A stretch of DNA of 64,000 bases from Rhizosphaericola mali (GTDB lineage: Bacteria > Bacteroidota > Bacteroidia > Chitinophagales > Chitinophagaceae): contig NZ_CP044016.1 of assembly GCF_004337365.2 (NCBI RefSeq), positions 2,046,001-2,110,000 of the forward strand. Reading direction: 5' to 3'. The position numbers and the translations under genes were made by a program. The notes beneath the pieces are model-generated. The model did no database searches, was not told where the DNA came from, and worked only from the letters and a program-made list of their open reading frames with translations. This document shows positions 55,508 through 64,000 of the stretch, piece by piece; the stretch's first letter is position 1; each line of letters begins with the position of its first letter.

Positions 55508-56548
55508 ATGATAGATAAGTCATTATATTATAAATATCTTTTTATAGATTTCGACTCCGCAACGCCACTCTATGTACAGTTGGCAAATGCGATTAGTCGA
55601 GCTATTGAAGATAAATATTTGGATACTGGAGAGCCTCTCCCATCGATTAACGAATTAAGCTATGAATTAGAATTATCAAGAGATACGATAGAAAAAGCTT
55701 ATAAAAGACTTAAAAAACTAAATATTTTAGATTCAATTCCGGGCAAGGGCTATTTTGTTTTGGATAATAATATCAATTTGTCTTCAGGAATCCTATTGAT
55801 TTTTAATAAATTAAGCACCCATAAAAAAATCATCTATGACGCGTTTGTTAATGCATTAGGCGATAATTATCCAATTTCTTTTTATATCTATAACAACGAT
55901 TACCATCAATTTAAAAAAATTATTGAAAAAAAAGTTAAGCAAGGAAATTATGCATACTATGTAATTATCCCACACTTTTTAGGCATGGAAGACAAGGCGA
56001 TAGAATTGATCAATACTTTGCCCAAAGAAAAACTCATACTATTGGATAAAAGATTAGAAAGTGTAATTGGTAATTACAGTACAGTATATGAGGATTTTGA
56101 AAAAGACATTTTCACTTCATTGGGCACACTTAAAACAGCAATCAGTCCTTATAAAAAAATCAATATCGTTTTTCCTGAAAAGACATATCATCCGACAGAA
56201 ATCATTACTGGTTTGATTAATTTTTGCAAGGAAGAACAGATGGACTATAGTGTATTATCCAAACTAGAATTAAATGACCTTGCTAAAGACAATCTATATA
56301 TTACGCTCATGGAGCAAGACTTAGTCCTTTTGATTGAATATGCACTAGAAAAAAATTGGACTGTCGGAGTAGACATAGGAGTCATATCTTATAATGAAAT
56401 CGGGCTAAAAAAAATTATTTTAAATGGAATTACAACATTCTCAACTGATTTTGAATGGATGGGAAAAAAGGCTGCAGACCTTATATTAAATAATAAAGTA
56501 GAGAATATTGCCGTTCCATTTTCAGTATTCAAAAGAGCTTCCATTTAA
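55508..56548 (+). CDS. GntR-type regulator with periplasmic-binding-protein-like sensor
   Basis: The protein is 346 residues from ATG 55508 (TTG 55496 is possible). It has a winged helix of GntR type at residues 5-75 (TPLYVQLANAISRAIEDKYL, then LPSINELSYELELSRDTIEK). A LacI-type sugar-sensing domain follows. Such hybrids control sugar catabolism in Bacteroidota. It is encoded divergently from the GH127-like gene and convergently with the CE12 gene. The 400-bp upstream spacer (55103-55507) shows nothing definite. It is a candidate regulator of the pectin genes. Confidence 0.8.
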   Translation: MIDKSLYYKYLFIDFDSATPLYVQLANAISRAIEDKYLDTGEPLPSINELSYELELSRDTIEKAYKRLKKLNILDSIPGKGYFVLDNNINLSSGILLIFNKLSTHKKIIYDAFVNALGDNYPISFYIYNNDYHQFKKIIEKKVKQGNYAYYVIIPHFLGMEDKAIELINTLPKEKLILLDKRLESVIGNYSTVYEDFEKDIFTSLGTLKTAISPYKKINIVFPEKTYHPTEIITGLINFCKEEQMDYSVLSKLELNDLAKDNLYITLMEQDLVLLIEYALEKNWTVGVDIGVISYNEIGLKKIILNGITTFSTDFEWMGKKAADLILNNKVENIAVPFSVFKRASI

Positions 56549-56565
56549 AATAATCTAACTATAAA

Positions 56566-57339
56566 TTAAGGCAACAAATATTTTTTCAAATCATAAGATT
56601 GAATAAGTCTTATCTGATTAGCCACGACTTTAGCATTGTAACGTGCACCAGCCTCATTGGTATGAGTATGCTCCTCCGGAAAGAAATTTGCAATATATGC
56701 TTTACCTTCTTTTTGATAGTCATCTGCCAAAACATTATTTAGATCAATAAAAGGAACTTTTTCTTCGGTAGCAACTTGTTTTGCCCACAAAGCATAACTA
56801 TCATTGTTTCTCAAGACCTTACCATCTTTCCAATCATTCCTGGGAATAGGTGAGCAAATAATAGGATATACACCTTTGGCTTTTGCATCTTTAATATATT
56901 TTCTTAAATACCATCCATAGGTATGCACCGTTTCCTTTTTCTTTAGTACAGGATTGTAGACATCTTTGGATTCTTCTCCAATGCCTTTAATAGACCCCCT
57001 TGCTCTTGCCGTATCATCCAAAGGTCCACTATCATTATGACCAAATTGAACAAGTAAGAAATCACCTTTTTGTACTTTATTTAAAACAGAATCCCATCGA
57101 CCTTCTCCAATGAAAGAGCGCGAACTACGTCCACCAATAGCATCATTTTCAACATAAATTTTTGATGAATCAAAATAATTACCGAGATAACTCCCCCACC
57201 CTTGCAATACATTTTTAGCACTGCCTGATCCATTTCTAACTGTACTATCTCCAATAATGAATAAAGCAGGTTTAGGTCGAATAAATGCAAATAATGTAAT
57301 CAAAACGACTAATGCAAAAAGCCAATTTATCTTTTTCAT
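56566..57339 (-). CDS. rhamnogalacturonan acetylesterase (CE12, SGNH hydrolase), copy 1
   Basis: The 257-residue exported esterase has a signal peptide or anchor (LFALVVLITLFAFIRPKP). Its SGNH blocks are block I FIIGDSTVRNG, block II GGRSSRSF, block III FGHNDSG and block V EEHTHTNEAGA. It removes acetyl groups from the rhamnogalacturonan backbone so that lyases and hydrolases can act. Its start is 8 bp before the PL11 remnant's stop in the reading direction. A second CE12 lies at 59355-60122, about 30 percent similar by eye. Confidence 0.9.
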   Translation of the reverse strand: MKKINWLFALVVLITLFAFIRPKPALFIIGDSTVRNGSGSAKNVLQGWGSYLGNYFDSSKIYVENDAIGGRSSRSFIGEGRWDSVLNKVQKGDFLLVQFGHNDSGPLDDTARARGSIKGIGEESKDVYNPVLKKKETVHTYGWYLRKYIKDAKAKGVYPIICSPIPRNDWKDGKVLRNNDSYALWAKQVATEEKVPFIDLNNVLADDYQKEGKAYIANFFPEEHTHTNEAGARYNAKVVANQIRLIQSYDLKKYLLP

Positions 57340-57346
57340 TTCTTCT

Positions 57347-57793
57347 TTATTTAAATTTTACAATTTTTATATTGGGATTCGGAGGATTGGACATTTTATC
57401 TCCAAGATAGTAATCAACATAAGCAGGCTGATTATAACCCACATTTTGCCAGACTATACTTAGTCGATATTTGGGATTGTGCATCAAAGAGTACAAACGT
57501 CTATCCGTGGGGATTGCACTGGAAAAGATACGCAAATGCTTATTGTCTTTTGTTCTATAAATCACTTCTTCTCTCCAATCTCCAAATAAATCAGCACAAA
57601 GTGCCGGCGTATTTTTAGTTCCGTTATTAGCGACACAATCATATTTAGAAAAATCAGACAACACATTTATTTTACTATTCTTAGAATCCCATTTCTGAAT
57701 TTTCGTTCCATCTAACAACTCCGTCATATCATCCCCATCCCACCAAATTTTAAAATTTACAGACCTAGGAGCAATTCCAATAGCTGTTCCATC
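57347..57793 (-). pseudogene. rhamnogalacturonan lyase (PL11) 3' remnant
   Basis: The 148-codon frame begins without a start right after a stop (57794-57796). It reads APRSVNFKIWWDGDDMTELL, TPALCADLFGDWREEVIYRT and YRLSIVWQNVGYNQPAYVDY, the highly conserved C-terminal end of PL11 rhamnogalacturonan lyases, which are normally about 600 residues. More than 70 percent of the gene is missing. The break lies just behind the GH28 gene's terminator, so a deletion has joined the terminator to the tail of the lyase. Confidence 0.9.
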
Positions 57794-57806
57794 CTAGAAA
57801 CAAAAA

Positions 57807-57827
57807 AGTCCGATGAATCATCGGACT
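57807..57827 (-). terminator. Rho-independent terminator of the GH28 gene
   Basis: AGTCCGATGA (57807-57816) pairs with TCATCGGACT (57818-57827). On the minus strand a run of T follows (57801-57806). It lies 22 bp after the GH28 stop. Confidence 0.85.
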
Positions 57828-57848
57828 ATATAGTAGTTAAGAATCTTA

Positions 57849-59339
57849 TCACTTAATTATAATAGCATCCTTAAGCGAACTAGGAATCTCAAAATTTTTA
57901 CCTCCATTTATCAAAACATTATCGAATACAATATTTTTTGCTTGCTCACCTGTAATGGTTTCACTACTTTTTATAACTATATTTTTGAAATATAAATCTT
58001 GAATTGGTTGTTCAGGTAATCCTCTAAATTGAAATGCAATTTTAGCATCATTACAAACAACGTTAGTCACATGAAATTCATGAAAAAAAGGAATTTTATC
58101 GCCAGAATGTTGTGCAGCCCTTGACTTATTCGTACTTCCAATAGGTGCATCATCATAGTAAGTATCAAATAGTATTGCCGTATTTTTTATTTTTGGCATG
58201 GCAATATTCTCAATATAAATATTGCTCACATCCCCTCCTCTACCTGAATTACTTTTAACTCTAATACCATTATCCGTACCTTCAAAAACACAATTAGTAA
58301 CATAGATATTTTTCATACCTCCATCCGTATTGCTTCCTATAACAAATCCTCCATGTCCCTCATTGACAATACAATCGGCAATCAAGACATTTTGCAAACC
58401 AACTTTACCTTCTTTGAATCCACTTGACTTCATACAAATACCGTCGTCACCTGCATTTACTTTTGTACGGTAAATAACTACATTTTCAGAAGCACTAATA
58501 TCGATCCCATCACCATTTTGCGCCCAACCTGGATTGTAAACTATTACATTCTGAATCAACAAGTTGGTAATTTGCCTTGGATTAATCACGAAATTGGGCG
58601 AATTACGAAAAGTTGGTCCATCCAACAATAGATTTTTAACTTTAGAAAGCGTGAACATTTTAGGACGTAAAAAATCATGCAATTGTTGATAATCAGCAAG
58701 CGTAGCATCTTTATTTTTTGTAATTGATTTAGATAAAATTTCCCCATTTTTAGCCGCCGCAGTTGGCCACCATATTTTTCCATCGTCACTTAAAACACCT
58801 CCAACATTTTGTAAACTATCCCATTGTGCATTGGTAACTTTCATTTTTTTCACTGGACGCCATGAACCACCAGCGCCATCAAAAATCCCTTTTCCAGTAA
58901 AAGATACATCATGCAAATTATTTCCCCATATCGGAGAAACTACATCATATTTACCTGGAGAAGTTTCATACATAGGAAACTGTGAAATATCACTAGAAAA
59001 TTGTACCAATGCTCCTTCATCTACATGAAAATCTATGTTACTTTTTATCTCAATCGGCCCTGTAATCCAATTACCTTTAGGTACTAGTAGTTGACCACCT
59101 CCTTCTTTATCCAATGCTGTAATCGCTTTTGCAAAAGCTTCCGTATTTAATGTTTTACCGTCACCGATCGCGCCATAATCTACAACATTGACAACGTGGT
59201 TAGGAATAGTGGGTAAAACTATCGCTGGCATTTTGAAAGGAGCGTTTTGTATATAATTGTCAAGGTCTTTTTTTTGTGCAAAACTGACCGAAGAAAAAAG
59301 AAAGGCACCAAGTAACAAATACGTTTTTTTATAAGTCAT
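57849..59339 (-). CDS. GH28 polygalacturonase-type pectin hydrolase
   Basis: The 496-residue exported enzyme has a signal peptide (LLGAFLFSSVSFAQ) and a right-handed parallel beta-helix. The GH28 active-site motifs are in order: NGDGIDI, AGDDGI (paired Asp) and NEGHGGFVIG (His). It cleaves galacturonic acid linkages in homogalacturonan or rhamnogalacturonan. The 15-bp gap from the second CE12 indicates an operon reading CE12, GH28 and then the terminator. Confidence 0.9.
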   Translation of the reverse strand: MTYKKTYLLLGAFLFSSVSFAQKKDLDNYIQNAPFKMPAIVLPTIPNHVVNVVDYGAIGDGKTLNTEAFAKAITALDKEGGGQLLVPKGNWITGPIEIKSNIDFHVDEGALVQFSSDISQFPMYETSPGKYDVVSPIWGNNLHDVSFTGKGIFDGAGGSWRPVKKMKVTNAQWDSLQNVGGVLSDDGKIWWPTAAAKNGEILSKSITKNKDATLADYQQLHDFLRPKMFTLSKVKNLLLDGPTFRNSPNFVINPRQITNLLIQNVIVYNPGWAQNGDGIDISASENVVIYRTKVNAGDDGICMKSSGFKEGKVGLQNVLIADCIVNEGHGGFVIGSNTDGGMKNIYVTNCVFEGTDNGIRVKSNSGRGGDVSNIYIENIAMPKIKNTAILFDTYYDDAPIGSTNKSRAAQHSGDKIPFFHEFHVTNVVCNDAKIAFQFRGLPEQPIQDLYFKNIVIKSSETITGEQAKNIVFDNVLINGGKNFEIPSSLKDAIIIK

Positions 59340-59354
59340 ATTTCAAGATTTGGA

Positions 59355-60122
59355 TTATTTGACAAATTGGGATAAGGGAATGTTTAATTTCTTTATACCC
59401 TCTGCAGCTAATCCCGCGATTTGATAAGCGCCTTCAGGATTTAAATGAGTATCATCTTTTTTTCCTGTAGGATAATTCACATGTCCACTATCCACATGAT
59501 TAAATAGTTTTACAGAATTTTGCGCCCCTAAATTACCAACTAAATCAGATGAAAGTTTTTGCATATCTACAAAATCGACATGCAAAGAATCCGCCAAAAA
59601 TCTTACTGCATCTGCATATTTCCCATGTGTATCCTGCAGCTTATCACCTATAAAAGTTCGGCGTACAATGGGAGTCATTAAAATAGGAATCGAATGTTTA
59701 GATTGGGTTTCCAAAATATATCGGATTAGATTATTTTTAAATTCGTCCACATTTGTTCCGATTAAAGGTTTCTCTACTTTTTCGTCATTATGACCAAATT
59801 CAATAATCACATAATCTCCTGGTTTTAAACCATCCAAAATGTGCTGCCAATGATCTATTATAGTATTGTTTTTTTCATCCACATCTTTACGAAAAGATTT
59901 CGTACTTCTTCCATTCAGTGCATAGTCTTTTACAATGATTCCTTTTTTCAAATATTTTGGAAACTCCATTCCCCAGCCCGTTTCGGGATAGGCGGTAGGC
60001 TTCTTAATACTCATCGTCGAATCACCAATCATATACACTGTGATATCTTTTTTTATTGGCACAAATGCCAATACCACAATAATCATCAAATAGACACCAG
60101 CGAAGTATGATTTTTTTTTCAT
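59355..60122 (-). CDS. rhamnogalacturonan acetylesterase (CE12, SGNH hydrolase), copy 2
   Basis: The 255-residue exported esterase has an N-terminal signal/anchor (VYLMIIVVLAFVPI). Its SGNH blocks are YMIGDSTMSI, NGRSTKSF, FGHNDEK and DDTHLNPEGA. The role is the same as copy 1, but it differs in sequence and may prefer a different acetylation pattern. It starts 12 bp after the truncated DUF4957-like gene and runs into GH28, so its promoter may have been supplied by the genes now deleted upstream. Confidence 0.9.
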   Translation of the reverse strand: MKKKSYFAGVYLMIIVVLAFVPIKKDITVYMIGDSTMSIKKPTAYPETGWGMEFPKYLKKGIIVKDYALNGRSTKSFRKDVDEKNNTIIDHWQHILDGLKPGDYVIIEFGHNDEKVEKPLIGTNVDEFKNNLIRYILETQSKHSIPILMTPIVRRTFIGDKLQDTHGKYADAVRFLADSLHVDFVDMQKLSSDLVGNLGAQNSVKLFNHVDSGHVNYPTGKKDDTHLNPEGAYQIAGLAAEGIKKLNIPLSQFVK

Positions 60123-60134
60123 AATTTTTTTATA

Positions 60135-61676
60135 TTAATAAGTCCATCTTGGATCTCCAATCGACTTGCCATCATCTGCTGCTGCTCGTAACGTAGATAT
60201 AGCGGGCAAGGTAAAATCCGTTGTCGTAGAAGTCCATCCCAAATTTACGCTTTGGTTTGATGACATGGAAACAGTTGTTGGAAATGTAAGTGAAGTGCCT
60301 CCAGATAAAGCCGACAATAATCCGAAATAGTTACAATTTGCAATGGATGTCGTTGCTCCTGAGCCTGATGATCTGAGCGCCGCAGCTACTACAGTTCCCG
60401 ATTTTGGAGAATTGGCAAAAATGGAATTCTTTAATGTGAAATTAACAGGATTGGTATTGGCATCCAACAATAAATATTTCGCAGCACCACCCCAACCATT
60501 TAAAGTAGTATGATCTATCGTTACACTTGGTGGAGTTCCCGTTAAAACCGTACTTGCGATAACCAAACCTGGACCACAGTTATATAGTGTTGATTTTGTG
60601 ATATTTATTGCTGTAAACTGTAGTTTTGTAAAGTTGAATAGATAATAGGAAGAACTCCCATTTGAGCCGATATCGTAAATCAAAGAATTATTGATTGTAA
60701 TTGTTCCTATCTGCTGTGTATTGGCGGTTGTTCCTCGATCACCTCTTACAAGACAATTCGCGGCTCCATGAATAGTGCAATTATCAATCGAAATAGTAGT
60801 AAATATCGCTGCACTAGCATTAGTGGCTTGCGAACCGATCAAATTAACAATATAAGAAGCTCCGCCAGATGTTCCATCTATCTCAAGCCCCGACAAGATC
60901 AGACCAGCACCAGTCCCCTCTAAATCCAACTCCTTGATATTTACTTTTGTATCTGTAGGATTTCCAGAGGTAGATTTCAATGTAATCGTTTTTTGCGTAA
61001 TAAACGTCGCGAGCGTAGTTATTGAGTATGTTCCTGGATTCAAACCTATTATAGCATTATTGGACGCAGCCGCAATAGTGGATGCCAGATCATCAGATGG
61101 ATTCAAAATAATTGAGTAGTTTGTTTTGGCAAGTGTTGTAAATGTGATAGTTCCCACATTTCGTGTTCCTAAATACAAATTGGCGGTGTACGAGGTGGCC
61201 GCCAGTAGACCTGTTATGGATTTCAAACCAGCATTTACATCTGTTGCACTTAAACTAATCGTTGAGTCACTTGCATCTTTGTGCGATAAAACAATCGAAC
61301 TTAGACCAGTTGTAGGGACAAAACGAAGCACCACACTATTTTCTTTTAATTCATTATCCCTTACTGCCCAAAAAAGTTGTAAACCAGTAATCTGAAAATA
61401 AGATGAGGTCCTTAAATAATTAGATTCTGGTTGTGTACTTGTCGCATTTGCCTTGACTCGCGCATAATAATGCGTTTTAATTTTCAATGAATCATCTGTC
61501 ACGGTTAATTGCAAACTATCTGTTACGGCGGTAAAGTTGACTGTAGCGAAAGTAGAATCAGTAGCAATATCTACCGTATATGACAAAGATTTCCCACTAG
61601 ACATTAGAGGCGCAGTCCAAGTTAAAGTGGAAAAAGTCTCGCCTGAAGAAACTTTTAAATCACTCTTAGAATTTCG
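60135..61676 (-). pseudogene. DUF4957/pectate-lyase-like beta-helix protein lacking its 5' end
   Basis: The frame opens directly after a stop at 61677-61679 and runs for about 513 codons. Fibronectin-III-like strands come first (SDLKVSSGETFSTLTW, YTVDIATDSTFATVNF). A right-handed beta-helix follows (TISIDNCTIHGAANCLVRGD, ITINNSLIYDIG). The end is a typical closing segment of these exported proteins (DDGKSIGDPRWTY). No signal peptide remains, and the first part has been replaced by a susC fragment. An internal ATG at 61604 exists but would give a protein that cannot be exported. Confidence 0.8.
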
Positions 61677-62259
61677 CTAGGAGATAATATGGATAGGGCG
61701 TTTTCCATTTGTACACCGTCTACTATGTACAATGGTGCATTATCACCCGTTAAGAAACTGCCCCCTCTTACCCTAACGTAAAATCTGCGCCAGGTGCGCC
61801 TTCCGTTCTTTTTACAGAAACACCCGCTAATTTTCCAGACAATGCATCTGCGACTGTACCTACCGGAAAATCTGCCAAATCTTTAGAAGAAATAGAGGAT
61901 ACGGCTCCAGTTATCGCTTCTTTTCTAACTGTTCCATAGCCAATATTTACAACAACAACCTCATCAAGATTGGAACTTGAATCTACTAATTGTACATTAT
62001 AAGATTGGGTATTTTTTATATTTAAAACAAAACTTGCATAGCCAACATGGTAAAACTTCAACAAAGAATCGGCATCATTAATAGATACTTTGTATTTTCC
62101 AGAGGAATCACTCATTCCAATATTTTTTCCAGAGAGAATAGAGGAAATCGTGACACCAGATAATGGCTCACGATTTTTAGCAGTTGTAATAACACCATTT
62201 ATTTTTACTTTTTGACTCAAGAGTGCAGTTGGTAAACAAAAAAGTAAAAAAAGAATCAC
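61674..62259 (-). pseudogene. SusC-like TonB receptor, frameshifted and truncated after the plug start
   Basis: The visible parts are a signal peptide (FLLFCLPTALLSQ), a carboxypeptidase regulatory-like domain (VITTAKNREPLSGVTI), the SusC hallmark LDEVVVVNIGYGTVRKEAIT and the plug beginning ALSGKLAGVSVKRTEGAPGA. A one-base deletion near 61768-61772 stops the first frame. The next frame continues with VRGGSFLTGDNAPLYIVDGV to LSPSEI. There the sequence switches to the DUF4957-like gene, with no barrel and no susD. The start is GTG 62259 or lies slightly upstream. The gene cannot make a receptor. Confidence 0.9.
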
Positions 62260-62436
62260 TCCACGTAAACAATTAGAAATATAGTTACTATTATTAATGA
62301 TAAAAATTTGATTTTACAATAGGTTGCAGTTAAATTTCTCAAAACATCAAGCAAACAATGCAACAAGCAATCTCTTTTAGCAATGTTAGTAAATGAATTC
62401 AATATACAAACAAGCGTTAGTTGTAAAATTTCCGCA

Positions 62437-62454
62437 ATCGTTACCGATAACGAT
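62437..62454. promoter_or_regulatory. LacI-type operator between susC remnant and lacI-family gene
   Basis: ATCGTTA (62437-62443) and TAACGAT (62448-62454) are exact inverted repeats around CCGA. A CG-containing, slightly asymmetric-spaced palindrome of 18 bp is the usual operator shape of LacI-family regulators. It sits between the divergent susC remnant and the regulator gene, 55 bp before the regulator's ATG. Confidence 0.65.
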
Positions 62455-62508
62455 AACACATCAATTTCATTGAATAAATAAAGTATATTGCGATAGAATT
62501 GTTCCTAT

Positions 62509-63525
62509 ATGAAAAGAGAAATCACTACCATTAAAGACATTGCAAAGACCTTAGGATTATCTACATCTACGGTTTCAAGAGCCTTGAGAGATAGTTATGA
62601 AATTAGTGATGAGACAAAACAAAAAGTACTTGAATATGCTAACAAAATTAACTACAAACCCAATCCTATAGCACTATCTTTAAAAGAAAGGCGTACTTAT
62701 ACCATCGGTGTTGTTTTGAGTGAAATCGCCAATAATTTTTACTCTCAAATAATTGATGGCGTAGATGCTATTGCAATTAAAAAAGGATATCAAGTAGTCA
62801 TCTCTCAAACGCACGAATCATTTGAGTTGCAAAAAATGATTATTTCAAATTTCGGGTCAAGAGCAATAGATGGTTTACTCGTTGCATTATCAGCTGATAC
62901 TACTGATATAAATTATTTAAAAGATTTACAAGCAAGCGGATTACCGATTGTGTTTTTTGATAGAATAACCAATGAGATTAATACTCATAAGGTTGTTATT
63001 GACAATTATCAAAGTTCTTTTACGATCACCGAAAATTTACTAAAAAAAGGCAAAAAGAAAATTGTACATATAACCAATTCCGCTCATTTACCTAATATGA
63101 TGGAAAGATTGGCTGGTTATAAGGCCGCATTAGAAAAATATGGAATTCAATTTGATCCCAATCTTGTACGATATACTAGAGAAACTGGTAATATCGCATT
63201 AGATTTACAACATGTAATACAAGATATAACAAAGACAGATTGTGACGGTTTATTTATTGCAAATGACCGTCAAACAACAGGTTCATTATTAGCATTAAAA
63301 AGAACAAATCCAGAAAAATTACGTCATCTAGGAATTGTAGGATTTACCAACTCCAATCTTATTGAGCTTGTAGCTGCAGAAGTCGATATTGTATATCAAC
63401 CTGCATTCGAAATGGGACAAATCGCCACTCAATTATTATTAGAATTGATAGAAGCAAAACGCCCAATTACAGAGTTCAAAACGATTGCACTACAAAGCGA
63501 GATTATTCATTATTCTGGCGAATAG
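62509..63525 (+). CDS. LacI-family transcriptional regulator of the pectin locus
   Basis: The 338-residue protein has a LacI helix-turn-helix and hinge (TIKDIAKTLGLSTSTVSRAL ... YKPNPIALSLKE). A periplasmic-binding-protein-like ligand domain follows (GVVLSEIANNFYSQIIDGVD, FFDRITNE, GLFIANDRQTTGSLLALKR). It is divergent from the decayed susC and next to a palindromic operator. Control of the susCD-led pectin operon by a galacturonate- or rhamnose-derived signal is the natural inference. It is apparently intact although its main target is broken. Confidence 0.9.
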   Translation: MKREITTIKDIAKTLGLSTSTVSRALRDSYEISDETKQKVLEYANKINYKPNPIALSLKERRTYTIGVVLSEIANNFYSQIIDGVDAIAIKKGYQVVISQTHESFELQKMIISNFGSRAIDGLLVALSADTTDINYLKDLQASGLPIVFFDRITNEINTHKVVIDNYQSSFTITENLLKKGKKKIVHITNSAHLPNMMERLAGYKAALEKYGIQFDPNLVRYTRETGNIALDLQHVIQDITKTDCDGLFIANDRQTTGSLLALKRTNPEKLRHLGIVGFTNSNLIELVAAEVDIVYQPAFEMGQIATQLLLELIEAKRPITEFKTIALQSEIIHYSGE

Positions 63526-63537
63526 AATGCCACGCAT

Positions 63538-64000
63538 CTATTCTTTAAGAGATGGAATCCATGTGTCATTGAGATTAAAGATGTTATTAATTGAGTATAA
63601 TTTGGCTTCTTTTGACGTTAGTTGATATGACCACTTAACTCGTTTTGATAGATTTGCGCCGGAGCCAGTAGAATGATATTCTGCATAAAAAGCCGTTTTT
63701 TCATTTGTAGTATCTCTCCAATTATCCCAACCATCTGGACGTATAAATCCCCCCATATTACAGTCTAGAAATACTGTTTTGGCAAAAGGTCGCCAAGGTC
63801 TCCCCAAAAATACCTGATTAACCGTATTATCGGAGGCCATTAGTTTGCATTTAAAAAAAACAAAACCATATTTCTGCTCAGGATCGGATGATGCCGCCGT
63901 TATATAAGAATTTTGTTTGCTCACAATTGTACAATTACTAAAAATAGCAATTGCTTTTCCAAATATAAAATCCGTGGTTCCTTCAATAATGCAATCCTGA
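63538..64000 (-). CDS. pectin methylesterase (CE8), C-terminal part
   Basis: The frame continues off the right edge. The visible 153 codons contain the CE8 active-site stretch QDCIIEGTTDFIFGKAIAIF (catalytic Asp, aromatic residues) and the conserved Arg-Trp motif FLGRPWRPFAKTVFLDC. The end is typical (WSYQLTSKEAKLYSINNIF). It demethylates homogalacturonan and so prepares it for the polygalacturonase of the same locus. It stops 12 bp after the lacI-family gene, convergent to it. Confidence 0.9.
   Translation of the reverse strand, partial: QDCIIEGTTDFIFGKAIAIFSNCTIVSKQNSYITAASSDPEQKYGFVFFKCKLMASDNTVNQVFLGRPWRPFAKTVFLDCNMGGFIRPDGWDNWRDTTNEKTAFYAEYHSTGSGANLSKRVKWSYQLTSKEAKLYSINNIFNLNDTWIPSLKE

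Noticed and set aside
62256-62459. 67-residue minus-strand reading frame ahead of susC
   Set aside because: It covers the regulator-binding intergenic region with the LacI operator and has no recognisable protein features.

Overview
The window comes from an AT-rich member of the Bacteroidota. Evidence for this is a SusC-type receptor remnant, a type IX secretion (T9SS) C-terminal sorting domain, DUF6443/DUF5977 RHS proteins, GG-leader bacteriocin genes of the Bacteroidota kind and a pectin utilisation locus. A soil or plant-associated Chitinophagia or Sphingobacteriia is the likeliest source, but the family is inferred. No rRNA, complete tRNA or CRISPR array was seen.

Layout. (1) 1-3.4 kb: the start of a TonB-receptor-like gene, a long spacer holding a possible pseudoknotted element, a small coiled-coil protein, a secreted transglutaminase-like protein and a membrane protein. 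(2) 3.4-10 kb: a first mobilisation module on the minus strand (helix-turn-helix protein, MobC-like protein, relaxase, membrane coiled-coil protein, RadC with a large hairpin in front), followed by a two-gene unit of a SocA/Panacea-like+DUF488 protein and a probable dual-OB protein. (3) 10.5-20.4 kb: a secreted RHS cluster made of a giant RHS/DUF5977 protein, a Sel1-repeat protein with a T9SS tail, an RHS-core protein ending in a GIY-YIG-like nuclease toxin, and a leucine-rich-repeat protein that is probably its immunity partner. A tyrosine recombinase follows on the other strand.

(4) 22.0-44.0 kb: a 22-kb integrative mobilisable element bounded by a 15-bp direct repeat that looks like the 3' end of a tRNA. 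Repeated 8-bp motifs, probably integrase arm sites, lie inside both ends. It carries its integrase, a 4-kb cargo flanked by 64-bp repeats (frameshifted MFS pump, AraC, TetR with a perfect operator, small membrane proteins), HU, a zeta-type toxin with its probable antitoxin, a second hairpin-RadC unit, a second mob module with a compound palindrome (oriT candidate), and a bacteriocin system. The bacteriocin system has a six-cysteine GG-leader precursor, a C39-like/VKOR/thioredoxin fusion for disulfide formation, a C39 ABC exporter, an HlyD adaptor and a TolC channel.

(5) 44-52 kb: ordinary chromosomal genes (TetR, two alpha/beta hydrolases, AraC, an NTF2-like protein, a racemase-family protein) and a decayed IS3 element. 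(6) 52.6-64 kb: a rhamnogalacturonan/pectin utilisation locus (GH127-like, CE12 twice, GH28, CE8) with GntR-type and LacI-type regulators. It is visibly decaying. The PL11 lyase keeps only its 3' end. A deletion has joined the first part of a frameshifted susC to the last part of a DUF4957-like beta-helix gene, and no susD is present.

The most interesting signals are the two covarying hairpins ahead of radC, the self-contained bacteriocin element with matching att and arm sites, and the RHS/T9SS toxin cluster.
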